From contig CM048744.1 of NCBI GenBank assembly GCA_026315105.1, forward strand, positions 345,553,668 through 345,617,667: a stretch of DNA of 64,000 bases, read 5' to 3'. The DNA comes from Locusta migratoria. Taxonomy: Eukaryota; Arthropoda; Insecta; Orthoptera; Acrididae. Shown piece after piece: positions 21,081 to 32,010 of the stretch; position 1 is the first letter of the stretch, and each line of letters opens with the position of its first letter. The position numbers and the translations under genes are program-made. The notes below the pieces were generated by a model. That model was given only the letters and a program-made list of their open reading frames with translations. It was not told the DNA's origin and did not search any database.

Positions 21081-21474
21081 ATTCGTTTTGCAGAAATGCT
21101 TTTTTAAGGCTTTCATCCTATTTTCTAGCTCGGTAATCCTAGGGCTAACATTGTCAGTACTACACGGTTACTTTCAATTGATTACGTGATTTATCTTCAA
21201 GCAGAAACCCCTTGTTCACCTAAATATGTGGAGGGGAAAATAGTCAAATAGCGGAACTTGATTTCAGAACTGTTATTGCATAAGTTTTGCCTTTTTACAA
21301 CAAAACTGACCAAGAGGACGAATTCAAATGCGTCCTTATAGTTTCCACCATTTTGCAACTTAATAAGCGTTCACAACAGCAGCGTCAATTCAACATCATT
21401 TCTATTACTAATTAAATGTATGAAAACAATGTGAATACGCCTGCCATTAAAGTTCCAGTTAAGCACGTAACCGT
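21081..21474. other. Unassigned AT-rich DNA
   Basis: No gene or repeat recognised. Confidence 0.4.
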
Positions 21475-22075
21475 CGTGTCTTCAGTCCAAAGATTCTCTT
21501 CATCTCTAAAAACGAACGGCAACTTACGTCCACTTGTATCTGCTGTACTGTTTTCGTCTCTTTGTCCACCTCAGCGATTTTTCCTTCACACACTTCCCTC
21601 CAATGCTAATTTGACGATTCCTTGATGTCTCAGAATGCGTGCTACCAATAGATCCCTTTATTTAGTCAATGTAAGCCAAAATACCAATTTCTGTTCGCCG
21701 TCTAATCTTCAACATTCGTCAGTAGAATCATATTTCAAATGCTTCTATCATCATTTTTTGTCTGATGTCCTTATTCCAACATTTCACTCCTGTACAATGC
21801 TACACACCAAACAAACCCTTTCAGAAAGGACTTCCTAACATTTAAATTAATATTGGATATCAACAAATTTTTCTTCGTTAAAGCTTTTCTTCCTATAGCC
21901 ATTGTACACTTTGTATCTTCTCTATTTCGACCATCAAAAGTTATTTGACTACCCAAATAATAAAAATAACAAAACTGATCCCAAATTCAAATCCTTCAGC
22001 ATCGACTGGTTTTCTTAGACTACATTCCATTACCCTTGTTTTGCTGTTGTTAACAGTCATCTTATACTCTCACTA
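21475..22075 (-). mobile_element. RTE-type LINE 3' half, decayed
   Basis: Starts GTCTTCAGTCC (complement of the RTE 3' end GGACTGAAGAC). The complement encodes MGSQITFDGRNREDTKCTMA and IGRKALTKKNLLISNINLNV, the same C-terminal region as the copies at 9925 and 33240. It ends near the complement of MDINKSKTRVM (CTGTTGTTAACAGTCATC). Confidence 0.8.
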
Positions 22076-22077
22076 GC

Positions 22078-23005
22078 TGAAACCCCGCTGCTTCGCATGC
22101 GTAGGCTGGTTGGTCTGCACGAGTTCTTTTTAATCCTGATGAAGAATCCATCTCTTAAGTTTCGTAGTTATAGCTTGAAATTTGAGTTAACAGCATTATA
22201 TTTTTGAAAATCAATTTTTGCATCCCGTATTTCACCCCCTTATTAGTCTAATTTCCAAAAATACCGAAACACGTGTCTTTTAAATTCGAACCCCGAATCC
22301 AAATCCGAAAATTTGTAGTTCTAACTTCAAAATTGCCTAAATAGCAACATATTTTCGAAAACAACCCCTCTCCAATTTAACCCCGTTGATGGTTGAATTT
22401 CCAAAAATACCGAAACACGTATTTTTTAATGTATAACCAACTCTCAAATATCAGTTTTTGCAGCTCTAGCTCGAAAATTATATCAATAGTAAAGTGTTTT
22501 CAAAAATAATTTTTGGTCCTCTATTTAACCTTCTTACTTGTTGAATTTCCAAAAATACTAAAAATCATGGATTTTTAATCCTGACCAAGATTCCATATCC
22601 GAAGTTTCGTAGTTGTAGCTTAAAATTTGAGTTAAAAGCAACATATTTTTGAAAATCAATTTTTGGCGTCACCTATTTTACCCCCTTATTTGTCGAATTT
22701 CAAAAAATGCCGAAAAACGTGTCTTTTAAATTCGAACCCTGAATTAAAATCCGAAATTTTGTAATTCTAGCTTCAAAATTGCCTAAATAACTACGTACTT
22801 TCAAAAAACGTTTCATCCCCTATTTCACCCCCTTACGGATGGAATATCGAAAAATCGCTTCTTAAATGACGCTTACAGGGTAAGATCAACACCCTCCACA
22901 AATTTCAAGTTTCTATCTTCAGTGGTTTGGGCTGGGCGATGATGAGTCAGTCAGTCAGTCAGTCAGTCAATCGGGACACTTCCTTTTACATATAGAGATT
23001 ATAAA
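22078..23005 (+). repeat. CTAGCTGAAACCCCG-type dispersed repeat with internal periodicity
   Basis: It opens ACTAGCTGAAACCCCGCTGC. Four diverged units of roughly 160-180 bp follow, each with CACCCCCTTA, ATTTCCAAAAATACCGAAA and TCCGAA.TTTGTAGTT. It closes with (AGTC)n at 22940-22971 and CTTTTACATATAGAGATTAT. A related inverted fragment lies at 41985-42460. Confidence 0.75.
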
Positions 23006-23775
23006 ACAATGTCCATTTCATTCAATTCCTAAGGTTAATCGATACGTATTCCTACTCCACAATCTGTGCAGTAGACATTACAATTTGAGTGAGGTTTCTA
23101 GCCGATAGATAACGGATAAAACGTATCACAAAAATGGTATCATACAAATTCTGTTACTACAGGGAATAATGTGGATCGAAGCTGCCGGAATCAAGTCGTT
23201 ATGCGACGAATTGCCACAAATCGAATCAAAAGACCCATACGAAATTGCTGATAGTTGTTACTGGTGCTGAGGTTTAAAGAATAAACAGAAAACCATATTT
23301 TTCGCGGCCAACTGAAATTATCTTCCAAATTAAATCTCAATTTTGGCCGTGGAATAATTCGCACGATACCTTTATGTGAGAGACGAACAGCAATGTCGTC
23401 ACTCTAGGACTTAGTTTATCATAAATCTACTCATCCATTCTATTAGCACAGTTGTAAACCCACCAAACTAGTACTTTGGAGAAACAGCGTTAAAATCTCC
23501 GTCTGGCTGTTGTGATGTATGTTCACTTGTGGTTTTCCTAAAAGACTTTAGGTAAATACAGAAATGGTGCCTTGGGAAAGGCTGCGGTAAAAATTCTCAC
23601 CGATCTTGATTCGACTTAAATGTGTTCGTTCCCAGTTGTCTCGATATCAGTGGACATCAAAATGTACCCACTCGAGTGTGCATGCAAAAATAGTGGAATG
23701 ATACATTTATTGCTTGAATTCGCATAGGATGCACAACTCATTACAATGCCTTTTATAGATGCAATTCTGATGTTA
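23006..23775. other. Unassigned AT-rich DNA
   Basis: No gene, terminal repeat or recognised family. Confidence 0.4.
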
Positions 23776-23990
23776 GACAGCGAGGTGGCGGAGTGGCTAA
23801 GATACTGGGCATGCGTTAGGGTGGAATGAAATACCCATGTCTACCTTGCATCCAGATTTATGATTTTCGTGATTTGCCTAAATCAGTTACGGAGAAAGTC
23901 GCGGAGTGCCGTGAAAAAGCACGAGCAACGTTCTTCGCTATACCTCCTCGGTCCGTGTCTGTGTCACGTAAACGGCAGCAAGCTTAGCCC
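23776..23990 (-). repeat. GAGACGGAGC-family relative with tRNA-like head
   Basis: AGCGAGGTGGCGGAGTGGCTAAG at the left resembles a tRNA A-box head. GATTTGCCTAAATCAGTTAC and CCTCCTCGGTCCGTGTCTG follow. It is the reverse of the repeat at 12816 and 26590. Confidence 0.55.
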
Positions 23991-24636
23991 TAATCTCCCT
24001 TCCTATACCCTCACAGTTTCTCTTCGAGCAACATAACATCCGCAGCTATATGCAAGAGCGTTATTCATGTATACACGACTCGCCTAAATTAGAATACATT
24101 CCGGCCCATTAGACTACAGACGCGAGCCTCTTGCGTGCTGAAGCTCCACGCCGCTGAATGTTTTCTCGACTCCTGCACATGCCGAACGATCTCGCCACAC
24201 GCTGTTGTTTTGTCCGGGCGTTCGACTTCGACCATTAATCTTGGCTGTTTTGGAAATTAACACGCTCAAGATACACAATAACAGGTCCAAAGAACGTTGT
24301 GTAACTATTTCCATTCCAGTTCTTTTGTATTTTGCTCACGGTGATAACAATGTCGCTTGCGTAATCACCGTATAAACTCCTAGACAACGGTGGAGTTCGC
24401 CCTTTTCTTTTTTTTAATAAGTCTGTCAACTTTGTGTCAAAAGGATGTTTTATTACACGCGATAAGTTTCTCCTCATCAGCCTGCTGAACTGTTTCAATT
24501 AATAAAGCGTTTCAACAAGCATACCGGAAACGAAAGTAAGCCGTTAGCTGGAAGATTGGTTTGAATCGTCCGGGTGTGACCAGCCTAAGATTCTAATCGC
24601 CCACTCACTTATAGCGGGATCTGTTATTAATGTCCA
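23991..24636. other. Unassigned DNA with an 87-codon open frame on the minus strand
   Basis: The frame at 24235-24498 (minus) contains IKHPFDTKLTDLLKKRKGR but matches no family I can name. There is no splice or repeat evidence around it. Confidence 0.3.
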
Positions 24637-24644
24637 GTCTCAAT

Positions 24645-26424
24645 TAAGACGGCCAACGTTTTCAAATCCCAGTGCGGGACGTTTCGAGGATGTGTATGAA
24701 CACGCGCCTTGTGTCAAGACTCTCTCTAATGCAGGCAAAAGTGAAACCCATCGTGTTTTATTATATCCCAGGATTCTTTTGTATTGCAATTCACTGTGTT
24801 CGCAAAAATTATGAGACCTTCTACACGCACTGTGTAAAAGTACGAATAAATCTTCGTGACAATATATGAGACGTCCACTGGTAACAAATCTGCTGATGTT
24901 TGTGTAGAGCTCTGTGCAATATGCGCTACTCACCCCACGCCAACTCTTTTTCTCCCTCATGAACTTGAAGAAAGCTTGTCATTGTCATTCACGTTGAACG
25001 CAGCCAAAATTTCTATTGGCAGTATCTGCTCGAATCACCAGTGGCGTAACTAGGACTTGGCTTGGGGGGGGGGGGGGATAGACCTGCTTCACGGGCAAAA
25101 TTTTAGTCAGTTTTCAGACAGACTACCATCTACCACTCCCGTTGAAGAAACTAATTCACTCCGTTCCAATGAAAGCTTATGGTAAAACACCCCAAGTTTC
25201 CAATCTTTACCTTTACCAGATTGCTGTTATACGATTTCTTTTTCTTTTCTTTTTTTCCCTCTCTCTCTCTCTTTCCTTCTTCTCGGGTTCTGGGGGGGGG
25301 GGGGTTCTATCCCCCTCATCCCCCCTCCATAGTTACGCCACTGCGAATCACCATGACTTTCTCTTTCCCCCATTGATTTTCCAGAATGTCCGTTGAAGAA
25401 TGATTTATAACTACTGCAGTTTCACCAGGGAAATTCAGGATATCAAATATTTTTGCATTGGATCAAAGTACCGCTCTAATATTGGATATGTTTCGGGGTC
25501 TTTGTGATTTGAAATGCTTGCATAGATACTAATAAATGGAAAGTCTTTTGTTCTGAAGTTCTGAAGATTATCTAAAGGAAAAGAAGCTTTCACATTCTTT
25601 GTTACTGCTTCGCACTTAGTTTTCCCGCAACGAAACTTCTTTTGAAACACTTTTTGAATCAATTACATCAATATAAAAGTCTGATAGTGACTGACATTGT
25701 GGAAAGCCCACAAACCTTCGGTTCTTACAAGTTCTTCTTAGTCGGCGAAGTTTTCCTGACAGAAATAAGTTGAGAGTGACGATGTATCTGTGGCGGTCTG
25801 AGCCCTTTTATTTTTGTCAGATGTTAAATGACATGTTTACTGCCGTGAGCAACTGAGGACACCTCATTACACGTTTTGCACCGCACTTCTGATGGTGGTG
25901 TACACTTCTGTGTACACTTTTGCAAGTCCTTGGTCAGTTGACATTTTTTTTTTTTTCATTTTTATAATAGTCGGCGGCATTAATAAGTGAAACAAACAAA
26001 TTTGTTCACGGAACCCGGCGAAGCACGCAAACACAAATCAACGATGTCGGGTCTCCGCGCTAACTTGCAACCTAAAGAATCGTCCGTCGTACTTCGGCAT
26101 CTCCCGGAACGTTTCGTTTGGAACCTATTGTTATTGAGATCGTTATCAATCTCAGAGAATTAAGAGCAGTCACCCCGCGCTAACAGCTACAGGTTTTTCA
26201 CCTAGTCGTACGAAATATTTATTTCTTTTCTAGACAACAAAAATACTGCACATAATCACTGTCATAAATCTTCACATCCTGATTCGTAATGCTTACGATA
26301 CGTGGGAATACTCTGCAGTCGGTGGAATGTGAAAAATTACCGGGATGCGGGACTTGCTGGACACTTTTATGGAGTTTTCCAATGCGGGACGGTACGTCAG
26401 AATCCGGGACGGTTGGCCGCCTTA
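24645..26424 (-). mobile_element. hAT-family transposon with dead transposase, carrying a nested MITE
   Basis: It starts TAAGACGGCCAACG and ends GGTTGGCCGCCTTA, inverted termini. The flanking 8-mers GTCTCAAT (24637-24644) and GTCTAAAT (26425-26432) are an 8-bp target duplication with one mismatch. Minus-strand frames encode hAT-like transposase pieces in order: FISIYASISNHKDPETYPIL, then VAHIAQSSTQTSADLLPVDV, then FCEHSELQYKRILGYNKTRW and VSLLPALERVLT. These match a ZBED/EPM2AIP1-like hAT group I know from insects and vertebrates (SNHK....P..., KTRW.SL.PA..R.L). The nested MITE at 25039-25343 interrupts the frame. Confidence 0.85.
25039..25343. mobile_element. hAT-type MITE inserted in the hAT element
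   Basis: CAGTGGCGTAACTA at the left and TAGTTACGCCACTG at the right are perfect 14-bp inverted termini. The 8-bp direct repeat CGAATCAC flanks it (25031-25038 and 25344-25351). The interior has long G runs and a (CT)n tract. Confidence 0.95.
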
Positions 26425-26432
26425 GTCTAAAT

Positions 26433-26589
26433 GACATTGGCTCTTCTTAAAATAACAACGTACTGAAAGAATCACAATGTATGGAAAATTATAACTCTGG
26501 CTGCGCATCGAAGCGCAGCATTTGTACTTATTACGTATCAACGTACAAGGTTTTCGGAAATTCTAGTGACAAACTTTGAAAAGAAGGAA
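26433..26589. other. Unassigned DNA
   Basis: Short AT-rich spacer with nothing recognised. Confidence 0.4.
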
Positions 26590-26760
26590 GGACATCGTGG
26601 CCATTAGAGACGGAGCACACGTTCGCATAGCTTTTGTCAGGGATGGGCAACGAAATCGGCCGTGACCTATGAAAAGAACCATCTCGGCATTTGCCTGGAG
26701 TAATTTAGGGAAGTCGCGGAAAACCTAAATCAGGATGGCAGGAGGCTGTTCACAATGCGA
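26590..26760 (+). repeat. GAGACGGAGC-family repeat, fragment
   Basis: CATCGTGGCCATTAGAGACG, GGGATGGGCAACGAAATCGG and GCGGAAAACCTAAATCAGGA match the copy at 12816-13100 in order. Confidence 0.8.
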
Positions 26761-27158
26761 ATACACTGCAGTATCAATTTGCAGCTCTCAAACTTCCAGG
26801 AGTTGTAGAGGGGACTGACTACACAATGTTTTGATAAGGAACCCACGTCCAAAAATGTCATGGCGCTATGATCACTTATTTATCTCTCCCACCGCAAACT
26901 CTTTGCTCTCCGTATTTTGAAAGGAGGAATTATAATCCAAAACAATAACAAAATGCCTATAATCTGTTTTGAAGCCATTGTACAACTGTGTCTCAAAGAA
27001 CGAAATCGAATAAAGTACCAGTTGCCAATAATATCCAATAAACATGGGTTCCAAAAACGCATCTCTGAAGAGATAGGAGCACATCCTCATTTTCTTGCTT
27101 CTCTTCTATCGGCCAAGTGCTCGGTGTTTTTAAGGTTTGCATTTTAGTGCCCATGGCA

Positions 27159-27197
<39 letters not shown>

Positions 27198-27390
27198 TCC
27201 ATAGTACTTTTTCCCAGAAAATGGAAAACAAAGCGCTTGCAGTAAAAGAGATTTGCTTCACAATGTGAAAGATGAAGTAGTGTCCATACCGTTGCTGTAG
27301 CTGTGACATTCCCGGACAAGGATTCCTTATCTAAATATTAACTCACTTCCCTTAAACAATTTCGGAACACCCTGTATGCTAGACTTGCGC
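26761..27390. other. Unassigned AT-rich DNA with a poly(T) run
   Basis: A 35-base T run lies at about 27162-27196. Nothing else is recognised. Confidence 0.5.
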
Positions 27391-28402
27391 ATAATAGTTC
27401 GCGATCGGGAGCGCTCACTTTAGTTCGCGGCTCTGTCGCGAACTAGTTCGTTCTTTTGGTTCGTCCGCTCTGAGCGGCGCGCGTGGTCTGCGCATGCAGG
27501 TGGAGCGAGAAGTTCCCCCACCCAGCTGCTCCATGCGCTTGCTGCTTGACCCGCTAACGATATCACGCAAACCAAAAGAAACAGTTTGTGCATAATTTCT
27601 CGCGTTTTAGTTTAGAGTTATCTCTATATCTTGGCATTATGTAATTTATTAGTCAGATATTGCAGAGTGCAGAATTCTTAAAAGCAGAAATTTTGTAGCA
27701 CTGAACTCAGGCAGATGCTAACCTCGAAATGGCTCTCATCAGCAGAAGGCAAACACGTGATTTTTAATTCTGCTGCGCGCCCTCTCGCTATTGCCCGTCG
27801 GACTTCGGAAAAGAATCCAACGAACTAAGAAGCGAGATACGTTTGGCGTAATAGCTCGCGACCGGTAACACATGTTTTAGTTCGCGACAGATTGCACATA
27901 TTTTAGTTCGCGACCGATTGCACATATTTTATTTCGCGACCGATCGCGCATATTTTAGTTTGCGACCTATCGCGCATATTTTAGTTCGCGACCTATCGCG
28001 TATATTTTAGTTCGCGAGCGATCGCGCATATTTTAGTTCGCGACCGATCGCGCATAGTTTAGTTCGCGACTTTTCGCACGTATTTTAGTTCGCGACCGGT
28101 AGCTCTCCTTTTAGTTCGCAGCTCGGCCGCGAAGTAGGTCGCTCTTTTTAGTTCGTCCGCTCGTTTTGGCTCTTGCTACCGCTACTAAAACTACAGCTGA
28201 GCTGCATCTCAGCTCGAAATGACGGCAACTGGCAGAAGGGAATCACGCGATTCTGCGCGCTCTCGCGTCCTCTCGCTGTTACCCGTCAGTCTTCGGAAAA
28301 TGAGCGTACGAATTAAGAGGCGAGGCATCTGCGAATTAGTTCGCGTAGTTCGCCTGTGGGAACACTCTTCCGAACTAGTTCGTTCGCGAACTACACAAGA
28401 CT
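27391..28402. repeat. GC-rich TAGTTCGCGA repeat element
   Basis: The left edge AATAGTTCGCGATCGGGAGC and right edge CGTTCGCGAACTAC are inverted with respect to TAGTTCGCGA. Inside, two diverged direct copies of a block (CTCGAAATG...GCAGAAGG, CCTCTCGCT.TT..CCCGTC, TTCGGAAAA) at 27723-27850 and 28213-28330 bracket a 26-bp tandem array. Base composition (CpG-rich) is unlike the surroundings. It is probably a nonautonomous DNA element, but no target duplication was resolved. Confidence 0.6.
27875..28108. repeat. Tandem array, nine units of exactly 26 bp
   Basis: Unit starts TTTTAGTTCGCGACCGATCG and ends CGCATA. Boundaries fall every 26 bases from 27875 with no indels. Each unit can fold on CGCGA/TCGCG. 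Units differ at one to seven positions. Confidence 0.95.
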
Positions 28403-28910
28403 ACTGTATACATAGCGCACCTAATACGTTTATTATAAATTAAAGAGAAAAGGGTCTGCTCGTGGCGTCGATGGCCAACATATTCATGTTGTGATGGTAC
28501 GACGCTATAATGCATTATAAGTTGATATAATCTACATACGGTATCTATTCGGTGTACGCTTATCACGTCTCAACCAAGACGCAGAGTTAAAAATTTGTGC
28601 AGTTACTTATACCCGAGGAATGTTTTAGGCACGTTTTATAGCGATCGGTTATTCAGTGATTGGAAGAATAGAACGCGAAATACGGTAAAGTAATTACTCT
28701 TTGGAAATTAAATTTACTCTTTGATATTTCTGAAAATGGTTTTATTGTTTGCTTTGTTCTACGAAATTTGATGCAACGCAATAAGTACAATGATTATACT
28801 TCTTCCACTTGACTGAATGCGAGAGGGAGAGTGATTTCAGCACAATGTAATGAACAAGTTACCAACCTAAAAAGAGCTATTCAGAATAAGTTACCGGGAA
28901 ATATTACAAG
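28403..28910. other. Unassigned AT-rich DNA
   Basis: Nothing recognised. Confidence 0.4.
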
Positions 28911-28911
28911 C

Positions 28912-29107
28912 TAGCCGCGGTGGAGTGGCCGAGCGCATTGAGGAGCTATGCTCCGAAGCGCGTTGCCGTTTCCCGTCGGGGGTTCGAATCCCCCCCTCGG
29001 GCCTGGATGTTTGTGCTGTCTTTAGTATAAGTTTATAAGCAATTTGTAAGTTTAGTGACTGATGAGCCCGCAGTTAAGTCCCATAAGCTTAAAAAACATT
29101 TGAACAT
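28912..29107 (+). mobile_element. SINE, full length
   Basis: Head AGCCGCGGTGGAGTGGCCGA, B-box GGGGGTTCGAATCCCCCCCT, body GGATGTTTGTGCTGTCTTTA and GTCCCATAAGC, end CATTTGAAC. The head differs from the 6661 subtype (extra GAGT), as in the copy at 45685. Confidence 0.9.
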
Positions 29108-29149
29108 TTTTATTATAACCTACAAGCTGATTTGACACAATCGTCGACC

Positions 29150-29570
29150 AAGATCAAGCTGTGAACTATCCTGTCGAGTTCCTGAATTTACTAGAACCCT
29201 AGAACCATCCGGAATGCCATCTCATCGATTACTTTTGAAAGTAGGATCACCGATTATGATGCTGAGAAATTTGAGCCCTCCACGATTGTGCAATGTGACT
29301 CGTCAAATATTTAGATCAAAACCTCACTAAAGCATCGGGCCGGAAATGATGTTTTTGTACCTCGCATTCCTTTAAGCCCCCCCCCCCCCCCCGATAGGCC
29401 GTTTGAATTCAAAAGACTTCAGTTTCCAGTTCGTCCAGCTTTTGCGATGACAATTAACAAAGCACAAGGACATTCATTTAAAGTCGCAGGAATCCATGTG
29501 CAGCGCTCACGTTTTATACGCGGTCACTGTGCTTATACGTCGTTTGCTGAAGGGTTGGCAACCTAATAAA
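29150..29570 (+). pseudogene. Helitron Rep/helicase C-terminal fragment
   Basis: Plus-strand frames read GMPSHRLLLKVGSPIMMLRN, FSPPRLCNVTRQIF and then, after a poly(C) run, FEFKRLQFPVRPAFAMTINK, AQGHSFKVAGIHVQ. These are the last Pif1-like helicase motifs of Helitron proteins (G.P.H.L.LK.G.PI.LLRN, QFP.R.AFA.TINK.QGQ). Stops and the C run break the frame and the REP domain is absent. It directly follows the SINE. Confidence 0.85.
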
Positions 29571-29904
29571 TCTATAGATTTACGCTCCAAACAATACAAT
29601 ACATCACTGTTCCGTAGCAAGAATGACATAAGTTGAGATTTTACAGTATTCTGCACATACGGAGCGCTGGCCAATTTCGGAACAGATCCTCCCCCACTGC
29701 TTGTCTACCTCAGGTCAGCCACCACCAGTGCATGTGTTGTCGCCGTTTCTGTGTCGTCACCAATGGCTTTCGTTCCGTGCATTTTCGTACTGAACTTTTA
29801 TTCTCTGCATTGTTCCTCACGCAAGAGATAACAACAACGAAAGGGAAGCCGTGTCTTCTCAAGGATGGTCATCGATAACGTATCCACAGAAAAAAGTGGA
29901 GGAC
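29571..29904. other. Unassigned DNA
   Basis: An 81-codon frame is present but nothing is recognised. Confidence 0.35.
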
Positions 29905-29960
29905 GTAACTTCTGTGGTCGTCAGTCCCTAGACTTACAAACTACTTAAACCAATTTGATA
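29905..29960 (-). mobile_element. SINE body fragment
   Basis: GTCGTCAGTCCCTAGACTTA and CAAACTACTTAAACC match the SINE body on the minus strand. No head is present. Confidence 0.7.
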
Positions 29961-30199
29961 TTCCTTATGGCCCACAGCCTCGTAAAGGTCAGCAAGTATT
30001 AATATGTTCGTAAACGGCGCGTGCGAATTTGCGATTCTTTAGGGGCCCATATCTCAGGATTTATTCATCTCAGAGTGAATGGGTAAAGTGTTCTGGATAG
30101 ATCTTGGCCTAGTGATCATTTGTGTACATACTAGAAGAATGGGTATACCATATCTATCATACAGTACATCGTCAAAATTTTCATCCGCCACAGAATCGT

Positions 30200-30610
30200 C
30201 TGAGTTTCTGGTTCAATGCCTTCCACACGGCTCCAAACCAAAGGTCACGACCGGTTCTGTGAACGATACTGCAAATCTATAGGTCGGCTTCTACCCCGCG
30301 AGCGAGCCAGCTGTCTTCACCAAACTCGCCTGCCGCCTGAAAAAGCCGAAGATGACCTCTGCACCCAAGCGGCAGGAGTCATTTATGAGCAACGATTTGC
30401 AGCCGGGTGCACCCAGTGCCTTCTATCGCTGCCGGCAGACCCTCCTCCATATCTGGGATGAGACCACAGGCGAGCAAACAGTCCACAATGGCCTTCTTTC
30501 CCGGCCCTCCCGCTATTTCCCTAAGGTGCTCCGTCACCCGACCAACACCGGAACTCCCAATGACAAGGAAACCGACCCTCTGCGTCTGTCGTTAATGCTG
30601 TCGATTTGGG
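30200..30610 (-). pseudogene. LINE ORF1-like fragment with SGNH/GDSL-type opening
   Basis: On the minus strand: LVIGSSGVGRVTEHLREIAG, then KKAIVDCLLACGLIPDMEEG, LPAAIEGTGCTRLQIVAH and, after a frameshift, NDSCRLGAEVIFGFFRR. The GSS start, a central hydrophobic stretch and a V.H.G.ND-like block are the layout of SGNH hydrolase domains found in ORF1 of CR1-type LINEs. Stops near 30300 and the shifted HxGTND block show decay. It is more GC-rich than its flanks. Confidence 0.55.
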
Positions 30611-30727
30611 TTAGTAATGTGCTTTATTATTCTGGTATTTTGGTAAATATATACGGTACCCGCAACGTATATCAGGTCTAAGGGACAGTGTATTAAGAAG
30701 AAAAAAAATCGCACTGACGTGTTTTAC

Positions 30728-31758
30728 GGCCCACTTTAGATTTGTAGTTTTATAAGTTTTTGAAAACATTTTGGACCAAAATAATAAAAAATTAATTAAT
30801 AAGAGTGTCTGAAACCCTTTTAGAAAAAAAAAGTAATGGCGGGTTCCGAACCACTGACCTTTTGTGTCATGGTCCAACACCTTACCCACTACGCTACGAC
30901 TATCAATCAAAAATAATGTCGCCTCTAATCTCATACTCTTGATGGCCGTTGCTAACTGATGCTAATATGACATTTGTAGATACTATATTATCATTTATCG
31001 TACGAAGAACGACGTGTTTTTGCTATTTCTTCAGTGCGCCATTGCTTTGAAATGCCAACGTGTAAGTTACAATAAGAAAATCATTAAATACGCAAGGCAA
31101 GATGTCGTATGCCAGAGAGAGTTCTGGGCGAGGAATGTCACTTGACATCTCCGAACGGCTGTTTTTCGTTAATTCAATGGATGGTGTCAAATCTCCCTTA
31201 TTTTTCCAAATATCTCTCAAACGATACGAGATATGAAAAAAACACGTGGGAACAAAGTTGTAGATAATTTTCTCCTCTATCAATTAGGTTATTCAATTTT
31301 CGTGTGAGATGAACTGTTCGTTTGCAATTACAATTATATTACAAACGGCGTTTTTTGGTATTACTACCGTATTTTTTGTCCGAAAAATTTGAAAAAGGGA
31401 GGTCCTGGTCTCTGGCGGCCTACAATTATGTCTGTAAAATTTGGTGCTGATCGGTTGAACGGTTCGTCTTAAAAACAGGCAACACGTTACGGGCAGACAG
31501 ACAGACAGACAGAAATCCCAAAATCGCCGTTATTTTTGCAAATATCTTTGAAACGCTACGAGATATGAAAAAAAAAAAAATAAATAAAAATAAAAAAAAA
31601 GAGCCAAGTTGTAGAGAATTTTCTCCTCTACAAATTCGGCTATTCATTTTGTGTGTCAGATGAATAGTTAAGCCGTTATTTTCATTTAAATTTCGAGCTA
31701 TCAAAAGACGATCGCAAAGGCCCACTTTTAGTGTTACTACCGTAACCTAAAGTGGGCC
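30728..31758. repeat. GGCCCACTTTAG-bounded dispersed repeat with internal duplication
   Basis: GGCCCACTTTAG at 30728 and its complement CTAAAGTGGGCC at 31747-31758 mark possible ends. Inside, two diverged copies of ATATCT...AACG.TACGAGATATGA and AAGTTGTAGA.AATTTTCTCC lie at 31206-31320 and 31540-31670, and (CAGA)n is at 31494-31512. Confidence 0.5.
30838..30902 (-). repeat. tRNA-like fragment
   Basis: The complement reads GTAGCGTAGTGGGTAAGGTG, then GGTCAGTGGTTCGGAACCCG, which are A-box-like and B-box-like regions. It is too degenerate and has no acceptor pairing, so it is read as a SINE head remnant rather than a tRNA gene. Confidence 0.5.
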
Positions 31759-32010
31759 AAAGAGTTGTTGCGTTCAAAAGTTCTCAACGGATTAAGATTA
31801 TATTTTACACATTATATTGAATTATGCTAGTATCTAGTTACATTCATATTGAACCAAGTGAGATACATTAACAAATATAAAATAAATGTGAGAGACTAAA
31901 ATATTTACAGTGTGGTTGGACAATTATTTATGTGGCTATGCTAATATAAACAGATTAAACAAAAACAGGACTTTTATTATTTTGCTGATTGACATTACCA
32001 AAAGTGCATG
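31759..32010. other. Unassigned AT-rich DNA
   Basis: May be the 3' UTR of the Penelope-like element that starts next. No other feature. Confidence 0.35.

Noticed and set aside
27875..28108. CRISPR-like regular repeat
   Set aside because: Units are contiguous 26-mers without unique spacers, and the genome is eukaryotic.
28912..29000. Possible tRNA gene (A-box and B-box present), and similar heads elsewhere
   Set aside because: All such heads continue into the shared SINE body, lack proper acceptor-stem pairing and recur as dispersed copies.
30216..30681. Overlapping plus-strand frames rich in Pro and Arg
   Set aside because: Composition follows from the GC-rich LINE ORF1 fragment on the opposite strand, and there are no splice sites or homology in these frames.
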